From: Rhizobiales bacterium Y(2018) | GTDB taxonomy: Bacteria > Pseudomonadota > Alphaproteobacteria > Rhizobiales > Aestuariivirgaceae | Reading direction: 5' to 3' | Assembly: GCA_005502925.1 (NCBI GenBank) | Contig: SCPD01000006.1 | Coordinates: 1 to 64,000 of the forward strand | DNA length: 64,000 nucleotides | In this document: one piece after another, positions 27,932 through 36,747 of the stretch | Layout of the letters: every line of letters begins with the position of its first letter | Numbering within the stretch: position 1 is the first letter of the stretch | Made by a program: the position numbers and the translations under genes | Notes under the pieces: generated by a model | Databases searched by the model: none | What the model was told of the DNA's origin: nothing | Seen by the model: only the letters and a program-made list of their open reading frames with translations

Positions 27932-29524
27932 ATGAATATCATGCAAAATTCGGCCGCCTCCGAAGTGGCGCGGCGCCGCACCTTCGCGGTCATCTCGCAT
28001 CCGGACGCCGGCAAGACCACCTTGACCGAGAAATTCCTGCTGTTCGGCGGCGCCATTCAGCTTGCCGGCGAAGTCAAGGCCAAGAAAAACCGCATCTCGA
28101 CCCGTTCCGACTGGATGGCCATCGAGCGCCAGCGCGGCATTTCCGTCGTCACCTCGGTGATGACCTTCGAATATGGCGGCCATGTCTTCAACCTGCTCGA
28201 CACGCCGGGCCATGCCGACTTCTCCGAGGACACCTACCGCACCCTGACCGCTGTCGATTCCGCCATCATGGTGATCGACGCCGCCAAGGGCATCGAGGCG
28301 CGCACCCGCAAGCTGTTCGAGGTCTGCCGCCTGCGCGACATCCCGATCGTCACCTTCATCAACAAGATGGACCGCGAGACGCGCGATCCGTTCGAGCTTC
28401 TGGACGAGATCGAAAAGACGCTCGCTCTCGACGTCACGCCGATGACCTGGCCGGTCGGGCGCGGGCGCAGCTTCGCCGGCACCTATGATCTCGGCCGCAA
28501 CACGCTGCGCGGCCTCGATTCGGAAGAGACGCCCCGGCAGCTTTCCGGGCCCGATGATCCCCAGATCGCGAGCCTGATACCCGCCGATGAAGCCAGCGCC
28601 TTCCAGGACGAGGTGGAGCTGGCGCGCGACGGCTCCAAGCCATTCGATCTCGACTCCTTCCGCGAAGGTCATTTGACGCCGGTCTTCTGGGGCTCGGCCT
28701 TGCGCAATTACGGCGTGCGCGATCTCATCAATGGGCTCGGCGCCTATGCGCCGTCGCCGCGCAACCAGCAGGCGGCCAGCCGCATGGTTGAGGCGAACGA
28801 GCCCAAGATGGCGGGCTTCGTCTTCAAGATCCAGGCCAATATGGATCCCAATCACCGCGATCGCATCGCCTTCCTGCGCGTCTGCGCGGGCAAGTTACAG
28901 CGTGGCATGAAGGCGAAGCTGGTGCGCACCGGCAAGCCGATCAGCCTGTCGGCGCCGCAATTCTTCTTTGCGCAGGACCGCTCTGTGGCGGATGAGGCCT
29001 ATGCCGGCGACGTGGTCGGCATTCCCAATCACGGCACCTTGCGCATCGGCGATACGCTGACCGAAGGCGAGGAACTCGTCTTCCGCGGCGTGCCGAGCTT
29101 CGCCCCGGAAATCCTGCGCCGCATCAAATTGCAGGACGCGATGAAGGCGAAGAAACTGCGCGAAGCCCTGCAGCAGATGGCGGAAGAGGGCGTGGTGCAG
29201 CTGTTCCTGCCCTATGACGGATCGAATGCCATGGTGGGGGTGGTCGGCGCGCTGCAGCTCGACGTGCTCGCCGAGCGTCTGCAAGGCGAATATGGGCTTC
29301 CCATCGCCTATGAAACACCGCGCTTCTCGGTCTGCCGCTGGATCTCATCCGACGATGAGATCGAGCTCGAACGTTTCATCGAAGCCAACCGCTCCGGCAT
29401 GGCGCATGACCTCGACCAGGCGCCGGTGTTCCTGGCCGGCAGCGCCTTCCTGCTGCAATATGAGCAGGAGCGCTGGCCCAAGATCGCTTTTGCCGATGTG
29501 AAGGACTATCAGAAGCAAGCCTGA
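27932..29524 (+). CDS. prfC: Peptide chain release factor 3
   Basis: A 530-residue translational GTPase that recycles RF1 and RF2. G1 is SHPDAGKTTLTEKFL, G3 is DTPGHADFSEDTYRTL, and G4 is NKMDRE; the domain II and III pattern (FVFKIQANMDPNHRDR) is specific for RF3 and separates it from EF-G. The ATG at 27932 (MNIMQNSAASEVARRRTFA) fits family length better than an in-frame GTG at 27896. Confidence 0.96.
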   Translation: MNIMQNSAASEVARRRTFAVISHPDAGKTTLTEKFLLFGGAIQLAGEVKAKKNRISTRSDWMAIERQRGISVVTSVMTFEYGGHVFNLLDTPGHADFSEDTYRTLTAVDSAIMVIDAAKGIEARTRKLFEVCRLRDIPIVTFINKMDRETRDPFELLDEIEKTLALDVTPMTWPVGRGRSFAGTYDLGRNTLRGLDSEETPRQLSGPDDPQIASLIPADEASAFQDEVELARDGSKPFDLDSFREGHLTPVFWGSALRNYGVRDLINGLGAYAPSPRNQQAASRMVEANEPKMAGFVFKIQANMDPNHRDRIAFLRVCAGKLQRGMKAKLVRTGKPISLSAPQFFFAQDRSVADEAYAGDVVGIPNHGTLRIGDTLTEGEELVFRGVPSFAPEILRRIKLQDAMKAKKLREALQQMAEEGVVQLFLPYDGSNAMVGVVGALQLDVLAERLQGEYGLPIAYETPRFSVCRWISSDDEIELERFIEANRSGMAHDLDQAPVFLAGSAFLLQYEQERWPKIAFADVKDYQKQA

Positions 29525-29583
29525 CGTAAATGTGCCGGTAAATGGAGAGCGGGAAATCAATCTCGCTGCAAGGAGGAGACGGC

Positions 29584-30396
29584 ATGACGACGGATGCGTT
29601 GAAGATCTATCCGATCAAGGGCGGTGAGGTCGGCCGGGCCCGACTCGCGGTGTTGGCCGGCGTTCTGGCGCCGACCACCGAACAGCATCTGGATCGGGCC
29701 GGGCCGCTTGCCGGCCTTAAAGTTGTCGATGTCGGCTGCGGCGGCGGCGATGTGACTTTCGCCCTGGCCCGTCGGGTGGGTCCCAAAGGCCAGGTCATCG
29801 GCATCGATCTCGATGAGGAAAAGCTCGGCTGGGCGCGGGCAGAAGCCCAGGCGCAAGGCCTCAGCCACGTCCGTTTCGAGACGTGCGACGTCACTCAGGC
29901 ATGGCCGGTGATCGGGGCCGATCTGGTCTATGCGCGTTTCATCCTGACCCATCTGCGCGATCCCGGAGCGCTGCTGGCGCGGGCCATGGAGGCCTTGAAG
30001 CCTGGTGCCATGATTCTCGTCGAGGATATCGATATCGCCGGGCGCTTCTCCTATCCCGAGAATGCGGCGGTCAGCGCCGCCGCCGACCTCTATATCGCTC
30101 TATCGCAAAAGCGCGGTGGCGATCCGCTCATCGGAAGGCGGCTCGACTTCTTGCTGGAGGAGGCGGGCTTCCGCCATGTCGAAACCACCGTCGTACAGCC
30201 TTTCTCGCGCCAGGGGGGCGCCAAGGACGTCGCGGCCCTCACTTTCGCCGCGATTGGCGACGGTCTCAAAGCCGAAGGCCTCGCCAGCGCCGAAGAGATC
30301 GCCCGGATCGCCCGCGAGATCGACGATTTCAACGATCGTCCGGACACCGTCGTCTCCATGCCGCGCATCTTTCAGCCGTGGGGGAGAAAAGGCTAA
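29584..30396 (+). CDS. Class I SAM-dependent methyltransferase
   Basis: A 270-residue methyltransferase with motif I VVDVGCGGGDVTFALAR, an acidic motif II in IGIDLDEEKL and post-motif LVYARFILTHLRDPGALL. The C-terminal half is helical, resembling UbiE/Coq5-like small-molecule methyltransferases. AGGAGGAG 5-10 nt before ATG 29584 is the strongest ribosome site in the region, so the start is firm. The substrate is unknown; the next gene, a TPR/ATP-grasp protein, follows after 56 nt. Confidence 0.87.
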   Translation: MTTDALKIYPIKGGEVGRARLAVLAGVLAPTTEQHLDRAGPLAGLKVVDVGCGGGDVTFALARRVGPKGQVIGIDLDEEKLGWARAEAQAQGLSHVRFETCDVTQAWPVIGADLVYARFILTHLRDPGALLARAMEALKPGAMILVEDIDIAGRFSYPENAAVSAAADLYIALSQKRGGDPLIGRRLDFLLEEAGFRHVETTVVQPFSRQGGAKDVAALTFAAIGDGLKAEGLASAEEIARIAREIDDFNDRPDTVVSMPRIFQPWGRKG

Positions 30397-30452
30397 CTTC
30401 TTGGAGCACTGACGATCCACTATCTTGCTCAGGCAAAGAAGGTCCCCGAAGC

Positions 30453-32132
30453 GTGGTAGAAATCGAAACCGAAGGATATACGGCTCGTCACAAACAGGCG
30501 GTGGCGTTGCACCAGGCCGGCCAGGTTGCGGAGGCTCTCGCCCATTATACCGCTCTCCTCGAGGCTCAGCCCGTCGACCCCGAGATTCCGGGCCTTGTCG
30601 CCCTGGCGCAAGTACAGCTCGGACGCGAGCAGGATGCCCTGATCACCTGGCGCAAGAGCCTGCAGATGGAAATGCCGGCGCCCGTCAGGCTTCGCTCTGT
30701 CGCCAATCTTCTGACGGCGATGCGCCGAAGAGGCTCGGCCCAGACCGCGAACATTCTTGCCGATCTGATCGTTCCGGAATGGCCGCAAGGCATTTCGCCC
30801 GACCAGACCGACAGGCACATGATCATCACTCTCGCGCGCGGCTTGGTGGATCTCAACCGCGGACAGGCGGCATGCACCCTTCTGAACAGCGTGCTTCCGC
30901 AGCTGCTCGGCGACACGGCGTTCGTCACCGCCGCCGTGCCCATCATGATCGATGCCGGGAATCCGGAAGTGGCGGCCAGGCTCTTACGGCCGCTGACGTC
31001 GGAGACGGGCAAAGCCGGTGGCGACCTTCTCATCGCACATGCGGCGGCGGCGCACGCCGCCGGCCATGACGAGGAGGCTCAGCGCCTGACTCGCCGGGCA
31101 ATGGAGGCTGTCCCCGTCTATGTCACGGCCAAGAAGCCGACGCAGCTTCTGCTTGTCGGCGTCTTGAACAAGGCGCCGGTATCGGTCAGCCGCGCCGCCG
31201 GTCCGGCCCACCTGCATTTTTTCGCGAACACCCCGGCGACCCTCGCCTTGCGACACAATGATCAATACCGCTTCGTCTCGATTTTTCCCGAGGCGCGGTC
31301 GGCGGTGCGCGCCCTCGCGTCCCTGCCCCGGCCGCATGTCATCCTCAACAACTGGGTGAATGCGGAAATGCTGTCGACTCCCGGCACCCTTCAATTCATC
31401 ACGGATTTTGCCGATCGACTGAAGGCGCCGATCCTCAACCACCCGCGCAAGGCTGCGGAAACCACCCGCCAGAATAATGCCGACCGTCTTGCGGGAATTC
31501 CCAATCTTCTCATCCCGCGCCTCCTGCGTTTCACCAATGAATCCGGCATGAGCGATCTGGCGGTCAACGTCGTCAGCGAGAAGATCGGCTTCCCAGCCAT
31601 CATCCGCGGTCCCTTCGGTCAGAGAGGGTCCGGTGCTGTCAAAGTCGATACGGCGGCCGAACTCCGCGGGCACCTCGCGAACCTGCCGAAAATGCAGCTT
31701 TACGCCATCGAATATGTGCACAACCCGGTCGCCGATGGCGTGTACCGCAAGATCAGAGCCGCGGTCGTCGGCCAGGACATCTTCATCACTCATGTCCATC
31801 TTGGTCCAGGCTGGCTCGTCCATCGCGAGCGCGACAGCAGGAAACTCGCGGCAATCGATCCCGATGGCAAACATGCAGCGCTCGCCGGCAGCATGATTGC
31901 CCGGCCGAAGGAGACGTTGGGCGCCGAGGCATTGGCGGCCCTGCGGGAGATCCGCGCCCGCATCCCCCTTGATCTCTATGGCATCGATTTCGACATGTTG
32001 CCCGATGGCCGCGTGCTGTTCTTCGAGGCCAATGCCGCCATGAATATCAGCATGTCGGATCGCGAAGGCCTTGAAGCGACGAGAGCCGAGATGCGTGCGG
32101 CGCTGCGCCGGCTCTTCCAGAGCCCTCCATGA
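30453..32132 (+). CDS. TPR and ATP-grasp-like fusion protein
   Basis: A 559-residue protein starting at GTG 30453, with AGAAGG about 10 nt upstream. The first ~220 residues are tetratricopeptide-like helical repeats (HKQAVALHQAGQVAEALAHY is the first). The second half looks like an ATP-grasp domain: the central VVSEKIGFPAIIRGPFGQRG is a phosphate-loop-like section, and GIDFDMLPDGRVLFFEANAA has the metal-binding Glu and Asn of ATP-grasp enzymes. It could ligate an amino acid or peptide, with the TPR part recognising a partner. A comparable TPR fusion to a sulfotransferase lies at 33286. Confidence 0.75.
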   Translation: MVEIETEGYTARHKQAVALHQAGQVAEALAHYTALLEAQPVDPEIPGLVALAQVQLGREQDALITWRKSLQMEMPAPVRLRSVANLLTAMRRRGSAQTANILADLIVPEWPQGISPDQTDRHMIITLARGLVDLNRGQAACTLLNSVLPQLLGDTAFVTAAVPIMIDAGNPEVAARLLRPLTSETGKAGGDLLIAHAAAAHAAGHDEEAQRLTRRAMEAVPVYVTAKKPTQLLLVGVLNKAPVSVSRAAGPAHLHFFANTPATLALRHNDQYRFVSIFPEARSAVRALASLPRPHVILNNWVNAEMLSTPGTLQFITDFADRLKAPILNHPRKAAETTRQNNADRLAGIPNLLIPRLLRFTNESGMSDLAVNVVSEKIGFPAIIRGPFGQRGSGAVKVDTAAELRGHLANLPKMQLYAIEYVHNPVADGVYRKIRAAVVGQDIFITHVHLGPGWLVHRERDSRKLAAIDPDGKHAALAGSMIARPKETLGAEALAALREIRARIPLDLYGIDFDMLPDGRVLFFEANAAMNISMSDREGLEATRAEMRAALRRLFQSPP

Positions 32133-32195
32133 TGTTGGATACGCGCTGCTGCGCGGTTTGACGACGTGACGGCGCGCCCGACTGCTGCGCGAGCC

Positions 32196-32225
32196 AAAAA
32201 GAAAGGGGCGGTAAAAACCGCCCCC
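32196..32225 (-). terminator. Rho-independent terminator of the outer-membrane barrel gene
   Basis: A perfect GGGGCGGT/ACCGCCCC stem (32205-32212 with 32217-32224) has an AAAA loop. On the minus strand it is followed by TTTCTTTTT (32204 down to 32196). It lies 23 nt after the stop codon of the minus-strand barrel gene, the usual distance for an intrinsic terminator. Confidence 0.85.
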
Positions 32226-32247
32226 TAAACCCGTACTGTTCGGACCG

Positions 32248-32955
32248 TCAGAGACCGCCCAGATGCAAACTGGCGCCCACGCGCACGACGAAGGCGTCAT
32301 CGAACTCGAGCTCTTCACCGTCGTTGGCGGAATGCCAGTCGCTGACATCCTCCTTGTCGCCGAAGAAGTAATACAATCCCTCGGCGCGTAGGCTTACCAA
32401 GTCGGATGCCGCCCATTCCAAGCCGCCGCCGACCACGCCGCCAATGTCATTGAACTTGGCGTCGTCGTTATTGCCATGCTGATCGCCTTCGGCCTTTGCC
32501 TCGGTAAAAGCGACACCGCCGGTTGCATAGATGAGCATGTCATCCATCGCATAACCCGCCCGCGCCCTGATGCTGGCAAGATAGTCGACATCGCCACTGA
32601 GGTGATCGCCGTTGGCCGTTTCATAGCTATCTTTGAAACCCACCCAGGTGAAATCGGCTTCAACGCCGAGCACGAGAGAGTCCATCTGGAAATTGTAGCC
32701 AAGATGGCCACCACCCACGACATCGCTCAGATCCAGCTCGCTCCCTTCCATATCGCTGCCCGGAGAGTCTTCACAATCCGCGCATCCGTCGAAGTTAGCT
32801 TCGCCATAGCCGACATGGGCGCCGATATAGAAGCCGGTCCAGTCATGAGCCACCGGCTCGGCGACGATATCCGCGGCTCGGGCGCCGGTCATGGCAATGC
32901 CCGTCAGCATGGCAGCCGCGGCAACCGTCGAGAGCAGTCTGAGCTTGAGATTCAT
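32248..32955 (-). CDS. Outer-membrane beta-barrel protein (Omp25/Omp31-like)
   Basis: A 235-residue protein with an N-terminal signal peptide of about 27 residues ending near ARAADIVAEP. The mature part has the WTGFYIGAHVGYGEANFDG opening and a terminal alternating strand ending in LHLGGL, typical of rhizobial Omp25/Omp31-like porin-fold proteins. An acidic Cys-containing insert (DGCADCEDSPGS) after the first strand is unusual and might form a disulfide in an external loop. The start at 32955 has AGGGGA at 7 nt; an upstream in-frame ATG extension has no family support. Confidence 0.87.
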   Translation of the reverse strand: MNLKLRLLSTVAAAAMLTGIAMTGARAADIVAEPVAHDWTGFYIGAHVGYGEANFDGCADCEDSPGSDMEGSELDLSDVVGGGHLGYNFQMDSLVLGVEADFTWVGFKDSYETANGDHLSGDVDYLASIRARAGYAMDDMLIYATGGVAFTEAKAEGDQHGNNDDAKFNDIGGVVGGGLEWAASDLVSLRAEGLYYFFGDKEDVSDWHSANDGEELEFDDAFVVRVGASLHLGGL

Positions 32956-33285
32956 CAGCAATTCCCCTGAGAGTATTCCCCTATTGAGAGTTTCTAATAT
33001 CATCGTGATCCTACGCTGGGGAAGTGGGATCCGCGTCGCCCGGTGTAATCGGGCAATGGGCAAGGGTTGCCGTCATTCCGTGAAAAATGTAGTAATATCA
33101 GTATGTTATTGACATTCAATTATGTGACAGTATTGTGACATATATACAACATCTCCGGAAAAACATGATTAAGGGAGATTTCGGAGCGGACGGGGCTGGC
33201 TTCGACCACCCGGGGTGCCTTTCCCGGGCAGAGCGCCTGTGGCAGTTATCGCCCGGCTAGATAACGGAAAATAAAGTTCACGCCG
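32956..33285. promoter_or_regulatory. 330-base AT-rich divergent intergenic region
   Basis: The centre (about 33080-33180) is far more AT-rich than the surroundings. It holds a plausible plus-strand promoter, TTGACA (33109-33114) and TATTGT (33131-33136), spacing 16. Two direct TGTGACA copies start at 33124 and 33135, 11 bases apart, one helical turn. GTTATC (33245-33250) and GATAAC (33260-33265) form an inverted repeat shortly before the sulfotransferase ATG. No small gene or RNA gene could be recognised. The barrel gene promoter must lie on the minus strand here, but no good consensus is seen. Confidence 0.5.
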
Positions 33286-34809
33286 ATGGCCCATCCGGAT
33301 GATCTCCTCTTCGCCGCGGCGGAAAAGCTCAAAATCGCGGAGACTCATCGGCGCAGCCGCAATTTCACGGAAGCCAGAAGCCTATGCGAGGAGATTCTCG
33401 CGTCCCATCCGGAATACGTCGCAGCGCTGCAGACGCTGGGTTTGGTGCTGGCGGAACAAAATGATCATGCGGGCGCGCTGGCGCCGCTGAGCAAGGCGGT
33501 CATGCTCTGCCCCGTGGACTGGAAACTGCTGACCGCGCTCAGCGCCACGAACCTGAAACTCCGTAACACCAGTGCCGCGATGATCCATCTCGACCTCGCC
33601 TCGAAACTCAATCCCGGCGATCCCCATATCTTGCTCCTGCAGAGCGAGGCGCACCGGCAGGAGCGTGATTATGAAGCCGCCGCCGTCGCCTTGCGGCGAT
33701 GCCTTGCCGCCGACCCCACGATAGGCGAGGCGAAGCGGCTTCTGGCGGACTGTCTCGGCCACATGGGCGAGTCCCGCGAAGCGGCGGCGCTGCTCGGGCA
33801 GATGGTGAGCGAGGGAAAGGCCGGCATCACCGCTCTTTCGCTCCTGATCGATCTCCCATACCGCCTGATCGACTTCGACGTTCTTGCCGCTTTGGACAAG
33901 ATCGAAAGTCGGACGACATCCGTGAGCCCGGAGAGAATGCGCTATCTGGCGGCATTTGTGCGCGCCTGGATCTTCGATGGCCGAGCGAACCACGCCGAGG
34001 CCTGGGATCAGCTTGTCCTCGCCAATAGCCTGAAGCGACGGGCGGGAGAGTATGCGGCCGACGCGGCCAACCGCGACCGTCTGCTCGCCACGGCCAGGTC
34101 GCTCCACGAATATCCGGTGCAGGCTGGCGATCCAGGCCTGCCGGTTTCACTTTTTATTACCGGACCATCGCGCGCCGGTAAAACCACCCTGGAGAGGCTG
34201 GTGGGCCTTCTGCCGGACACAAGGCGCGGCTACGAGAATGGCATCGTCGAAAAAGCCGTTCGCGAGACGACGCAGCTCTCAGGGACAATCACCAGAAGGG
34301 CGATCAATTTGTTGCCGCCGAGCCTCGACGGCGCGTTTGCCGAACGCTACACCAAGTCGCTGTTGCAGAAAACGCAAGGCGCACGCCTGTTAACCGTCAC
34401 CCATCCGGGCGGGCTCAAGGACGTCATTCGCCTCTCGGCGGCGGTGCCGAATTGCCGATTCGTTTTCATGCGGCGGCGGCGGGACGATCTCGCCTTCCGG
34501 ATCTTTCAGAAGAACTATTTGGAGGGCAACGCCTACGCCTATGATCTCGGCAGCATCGGTGAATACATCGACTGGGCCTTCGAATACATTGAATTCCTGC
34601 ATTCACGCTATCCTCGCACCACGCTGATCGTGGATTATGAGGACATGATCGAGAATCCGGGCTCCACCCTGGCTTCCGTCGCAGCGCTGTGCGATGTCGC
34701 CCTCCCGCAAGGAAACATACCGCGGCCCGGCGATGATCGTGATTGCAGCCGACCCTATCTGGACCGGATGCGCGCTCTTGCATCTCCCGTCAGAAAAGTA
34801 GAGGGGTGA
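33286..34809 (+). CDS. TPR-containing sulfotransferase-like protein
   Basis: A 507-residue protein. The first ~270 residues are TPR-like helical repeats. The C-terminal domain resembles TPR-fused PAPS sulfotransferases: a 5'-phosphosulfate loop FITGPSRAGKTTLERLV and the 3'-phosphate section VFMRRRRDDLAFRIFQKNYL, followed by YEYIEFLHSRYP-like and VDYEDMIENPGSTLA stretches. The loop also matches a Walker A pattern (GPSRAGKT), which is unusual. Acceptor unknown, possibly a peptide or polysaccharide. The 3' end overlaps the convergent tctB-like gene by 20 nt. Confidence 0.75.
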   Translation: MAHPDDLLFAAAEKLKIAETHRRSRNFTEARSLCEEILASHPEYVAALQTLGLVLAEQNDHAGALAPLSKAVMLCPVDWKLLTALSATNLKLRNTSAAMIHLDLASKLNPGDPHILLLQSEAHRQERDYEAAAVALRRCLAADPTIGEAKRLLADCLGHMGESREAAALLGQMVSEGKAGITALSLLIDLPYRLIDFDVLAALDKIESRTTSVSPERMRYLAAFVRAWIFDGRANHAEAWDQLVLANSLKRRAGEYAADAANRDRLLATARSLHEYPVQAGDPGLPVSLFITGPSRAGKTTLERLVGLLPDTRRGYENGIVEKAVRETTQLSGTITRRAINLLPPSLDGAFAERYTKSLLQKTQGARLLTVTHPGGLKDVIRLSAAVPNCRFVFMRRRRDDLAFRIFQKNYLEGNAYAYDLGSIGEYIDWAFEYIEFLHSRYPRTTLIVDYEDMIENPGSTLASVAALCDVALPQGNIPRPGDDRDCSRPYLDRMRALASPVRKVEG

Positions 34810-35230
34810 CGAGTCCTTCGAAGAGCTGGACCTTCAGCAGCTTCTCGAACAGCAGGAGCAGCATGGCCGCGCAGACTATTCCGCCGGCGACCGCCACCCA
34901 AGGACGTTCGCGCGCGGCGAAATACAGATAGGCCGCGACCAGGGGCGGCGCCCCATAGCTGAAGCCGAACGCGATGATGCCCAGAAGGAAGAGCAGGAGC
35001 CAAGCGGCGAGCGACCGTTCGGCAACAGTAAGAAACGGAGCCTTGGGAGCCGTGCCATTCTGTTTCCGCCAATCGAGGACGATCTGCACGAGGCAGAGCA
35101 GGATTCCCGGTATGCCGACCAGCAACGGCATGGCGCGCGCTTCCGGCCGGAAGGCCAGGGCCTGGCCGACGAAGAAGACGAAGATGGCGAGCATCAAGAG
35201 GTTCACCGCCATCCGGCCGTCGACCTTCAT
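34790..35230 (-). CDS. Tripartite tricarboxylate transporter small subunit TctB-like
   Basis: A 146-residue membrane protein with four predicted helices. The starting layout, MKVDGRMAVNLLMLAIFVFF, and a loop with RPEARAMPLLVG are typical of TctB. The start overlaps the tctA-like stop by 4 nt. TctB sequences are very divergent, so position with tctA and tctC is the main support. Confidence 0.85.
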   Translation of the reverse strand: MKVDGRMAVNLLMLAIFVFFVGQALAFRPEARAMPLLVGIPGILLCLVQIVLDWRKQNGTAPKAPFLTVAERSLAAWLLLFLLGIIAFGFSYGAPPLVAAYLYFAARERPWVAVAGGIVCAAMLLLLFEKLLKVQLFEGLVTPLLF

Positions 35231-36720
35231 GGGGCCACTCCCTTGCGCCAGAAGCGGAAGATATTGGAGATGATCGCCGCCGCGATGAGGATGAGAAGGC
35301 AGATGGCCAGGGGGCGGAGCAGGAAGGCCGGACCCCAGATCGCCATCGCCTTATGGTGCGATATCTCGGCGATGGGCCCCAGAACGATGCCGACGATGAA
35401 AGGCGGCCGCGGCCAGTCATATCGCTTGAAGAGATATCCGATGACGCCAAGCAGCGCCAGGAGGAGCAAATTCTGCCAGGCGCCGGCGCTGATGACGGCA
35501 CCAAGAAGCGACAGCACGATGATCAATGGCACGAGCAGGCCGACGCGCAACCCGGCGAGCAGGCTGAACCACGGCGCGCAGAGAAGGAGCAGGACGACCG
35601 CCAGGATATTGGCGATCGCCAGGGTCCATACCAGGACCCAGACGAGGCCCGACCCTTGGACGGCCAGCTGCGGTCCCGGCTGAATGCCGAGGGTGACCAA
35701 CGCGCCCAACAGAATGGCCATGCCGCCGCTGCCGGGTATGCCGAAATAGAGCGTCGGCACGAGGGCGCCGCCTTCCTTCGAATTGTTCGCTGCCTCCGGT
35801 GCGATGACGCCTTCGACGGCGCCATGGCCGAAACGCTCGGGTGTCTTCGAAGTTTGAGCGGCGTGACCATAGCAAAACCAGGTAGCCACATCGCCGCCGA
35901 GACCGGGGATGAGGCCGATCACGGCGCCGATGATCGACGTGCGCAGTGTCAGCCAGCGATACCTCAGCACATCGAGACAGCCTTCCCAGATCTCTCGAAA
36001 ATGATAACGCGCGAAAGGTGTGCCATGGGTGTTGCGGTCCTCGCGTTGCGACGCCATGGCGATGAGTTCGGGAATCGCGAATATCCCGATCACGGCCGTC
36101 ACCGGGTCTATGCCATCCCAAAGAAAGGCCTGTCCGTAGGTATAGCGAGGCTCCGCCGTCAGGGGATCGAGCCGGACGAAGGAAAGCATCAGGCCGAAGA
36201 GACCGACGATGAGCCCCCTCACAATGTCGCGGCCGCTCAGCGAGGCGATGAAAGTGATCCCCAGCACCGCCAGCAGGAAATATTCACCGGAGCCGATGGC
36301 CAGCACGAGCGCGCTGCCGAAAGGCAGGAACAGGCTGAGAAACACCGCGCCGACCAGTCCGCCTATGCCCGATGCGAGCAATGTTGCGCCCAATGCCCGG
36401 CCCGCCTCACCGTTCCTGGCCATCGGATAGCCATCGACGATGGTTGCTGCATCGGGTCCGGTTCCGGGAATGCCGAACAAGATGCTGGGAATGGCGCCGC
36501 TGGTATGGACGACTGAATGCATGGCGAGGAGGAACAAGGCGCCGGCCAGCGGGTCCATGCCGATGGTGAACGGGATAAGGAAAATGAGGCCGAGCTTGCC
36601 GCCGAGCCCCGGCAGAATGCCGAAGACCAGGCCTATGCACACGCCGATCAGCAACAGCAGCAACATGTGCGGCGAGGTGAGGACGGCCAGCAGCGATTCA
36701 ATACTTGTATTGATCGGCAT
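35227..36720 (-). CDS. Tripartite tricarboxylate transporter large permease TctA-like
   Basis: A 497-residue membrane protein with about eleven helices. Conserved loops GILPGLGGKLGLIFLIPFT, IPGTGPDAATIVDGYPMAR and the repeat version VIGLIPGLGGDVATWFCYG mark it as TctA. The substrate (citrate, another tricarboxylate or an aromatic acid) is set by the binding protein and cannot be given. The start at 36720 is preferred over a frame beginning at 36744, since it matches the family N-terminus. Confidence 0.93.
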   Translation of the reverse strand: MPINTSIESLLAVLTSPHMLLLLLIGVCIGLVFGILPGLGGKLGLIFLIPFTIGMDPLAGALFLLAMHSVVHTSGAIPSILFGIPGTGPDAATIVDGYPMARNGEAGRALGATLLASGIGGLVGAVFLSLFLPFGSALVLAIGSGEYFLLAVLGITFIASLSGRDIVRGLIVGLFGLMLSFVRLDPLTAEPRYTYGQAFLWDGIDPVTAVIGIFAIPELIAMASQREDRNTHGTPFARYHFREIWEGCLDVLRYRWLTLRTSIIGAVIGLIPGLGGDVATWFCYGHAAQTSKTPERFGHGAVEGVIAPEAANNSKEGGALVPTLYFGIPGSGGMAILLGALVTLGIQPGPQLAVQGSGLVWVLVWTLAIANILAVVLLLLCAPWFSLLAGLRVGLLVPLIIVLSLLGAVISAGAWQNLLLLALLGVIGYLFKRYDWPRPPFIVGIVLGPIAEISHHKAMAIWGPAFLLRPLAICLLILIAAAIISNIFRFWRKGVAP

Positions 36721-36747
36721 CGATGATCCGCGTGGGGAGTGCAAGCC

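Noticed and set aside
29883-30452. N-terminal extension of the TPR/ATP-grasp protein
   Set aside because: This stretch is another frame of the preceding methyltransferase gene. The protein-like part begins at GTG 30453.
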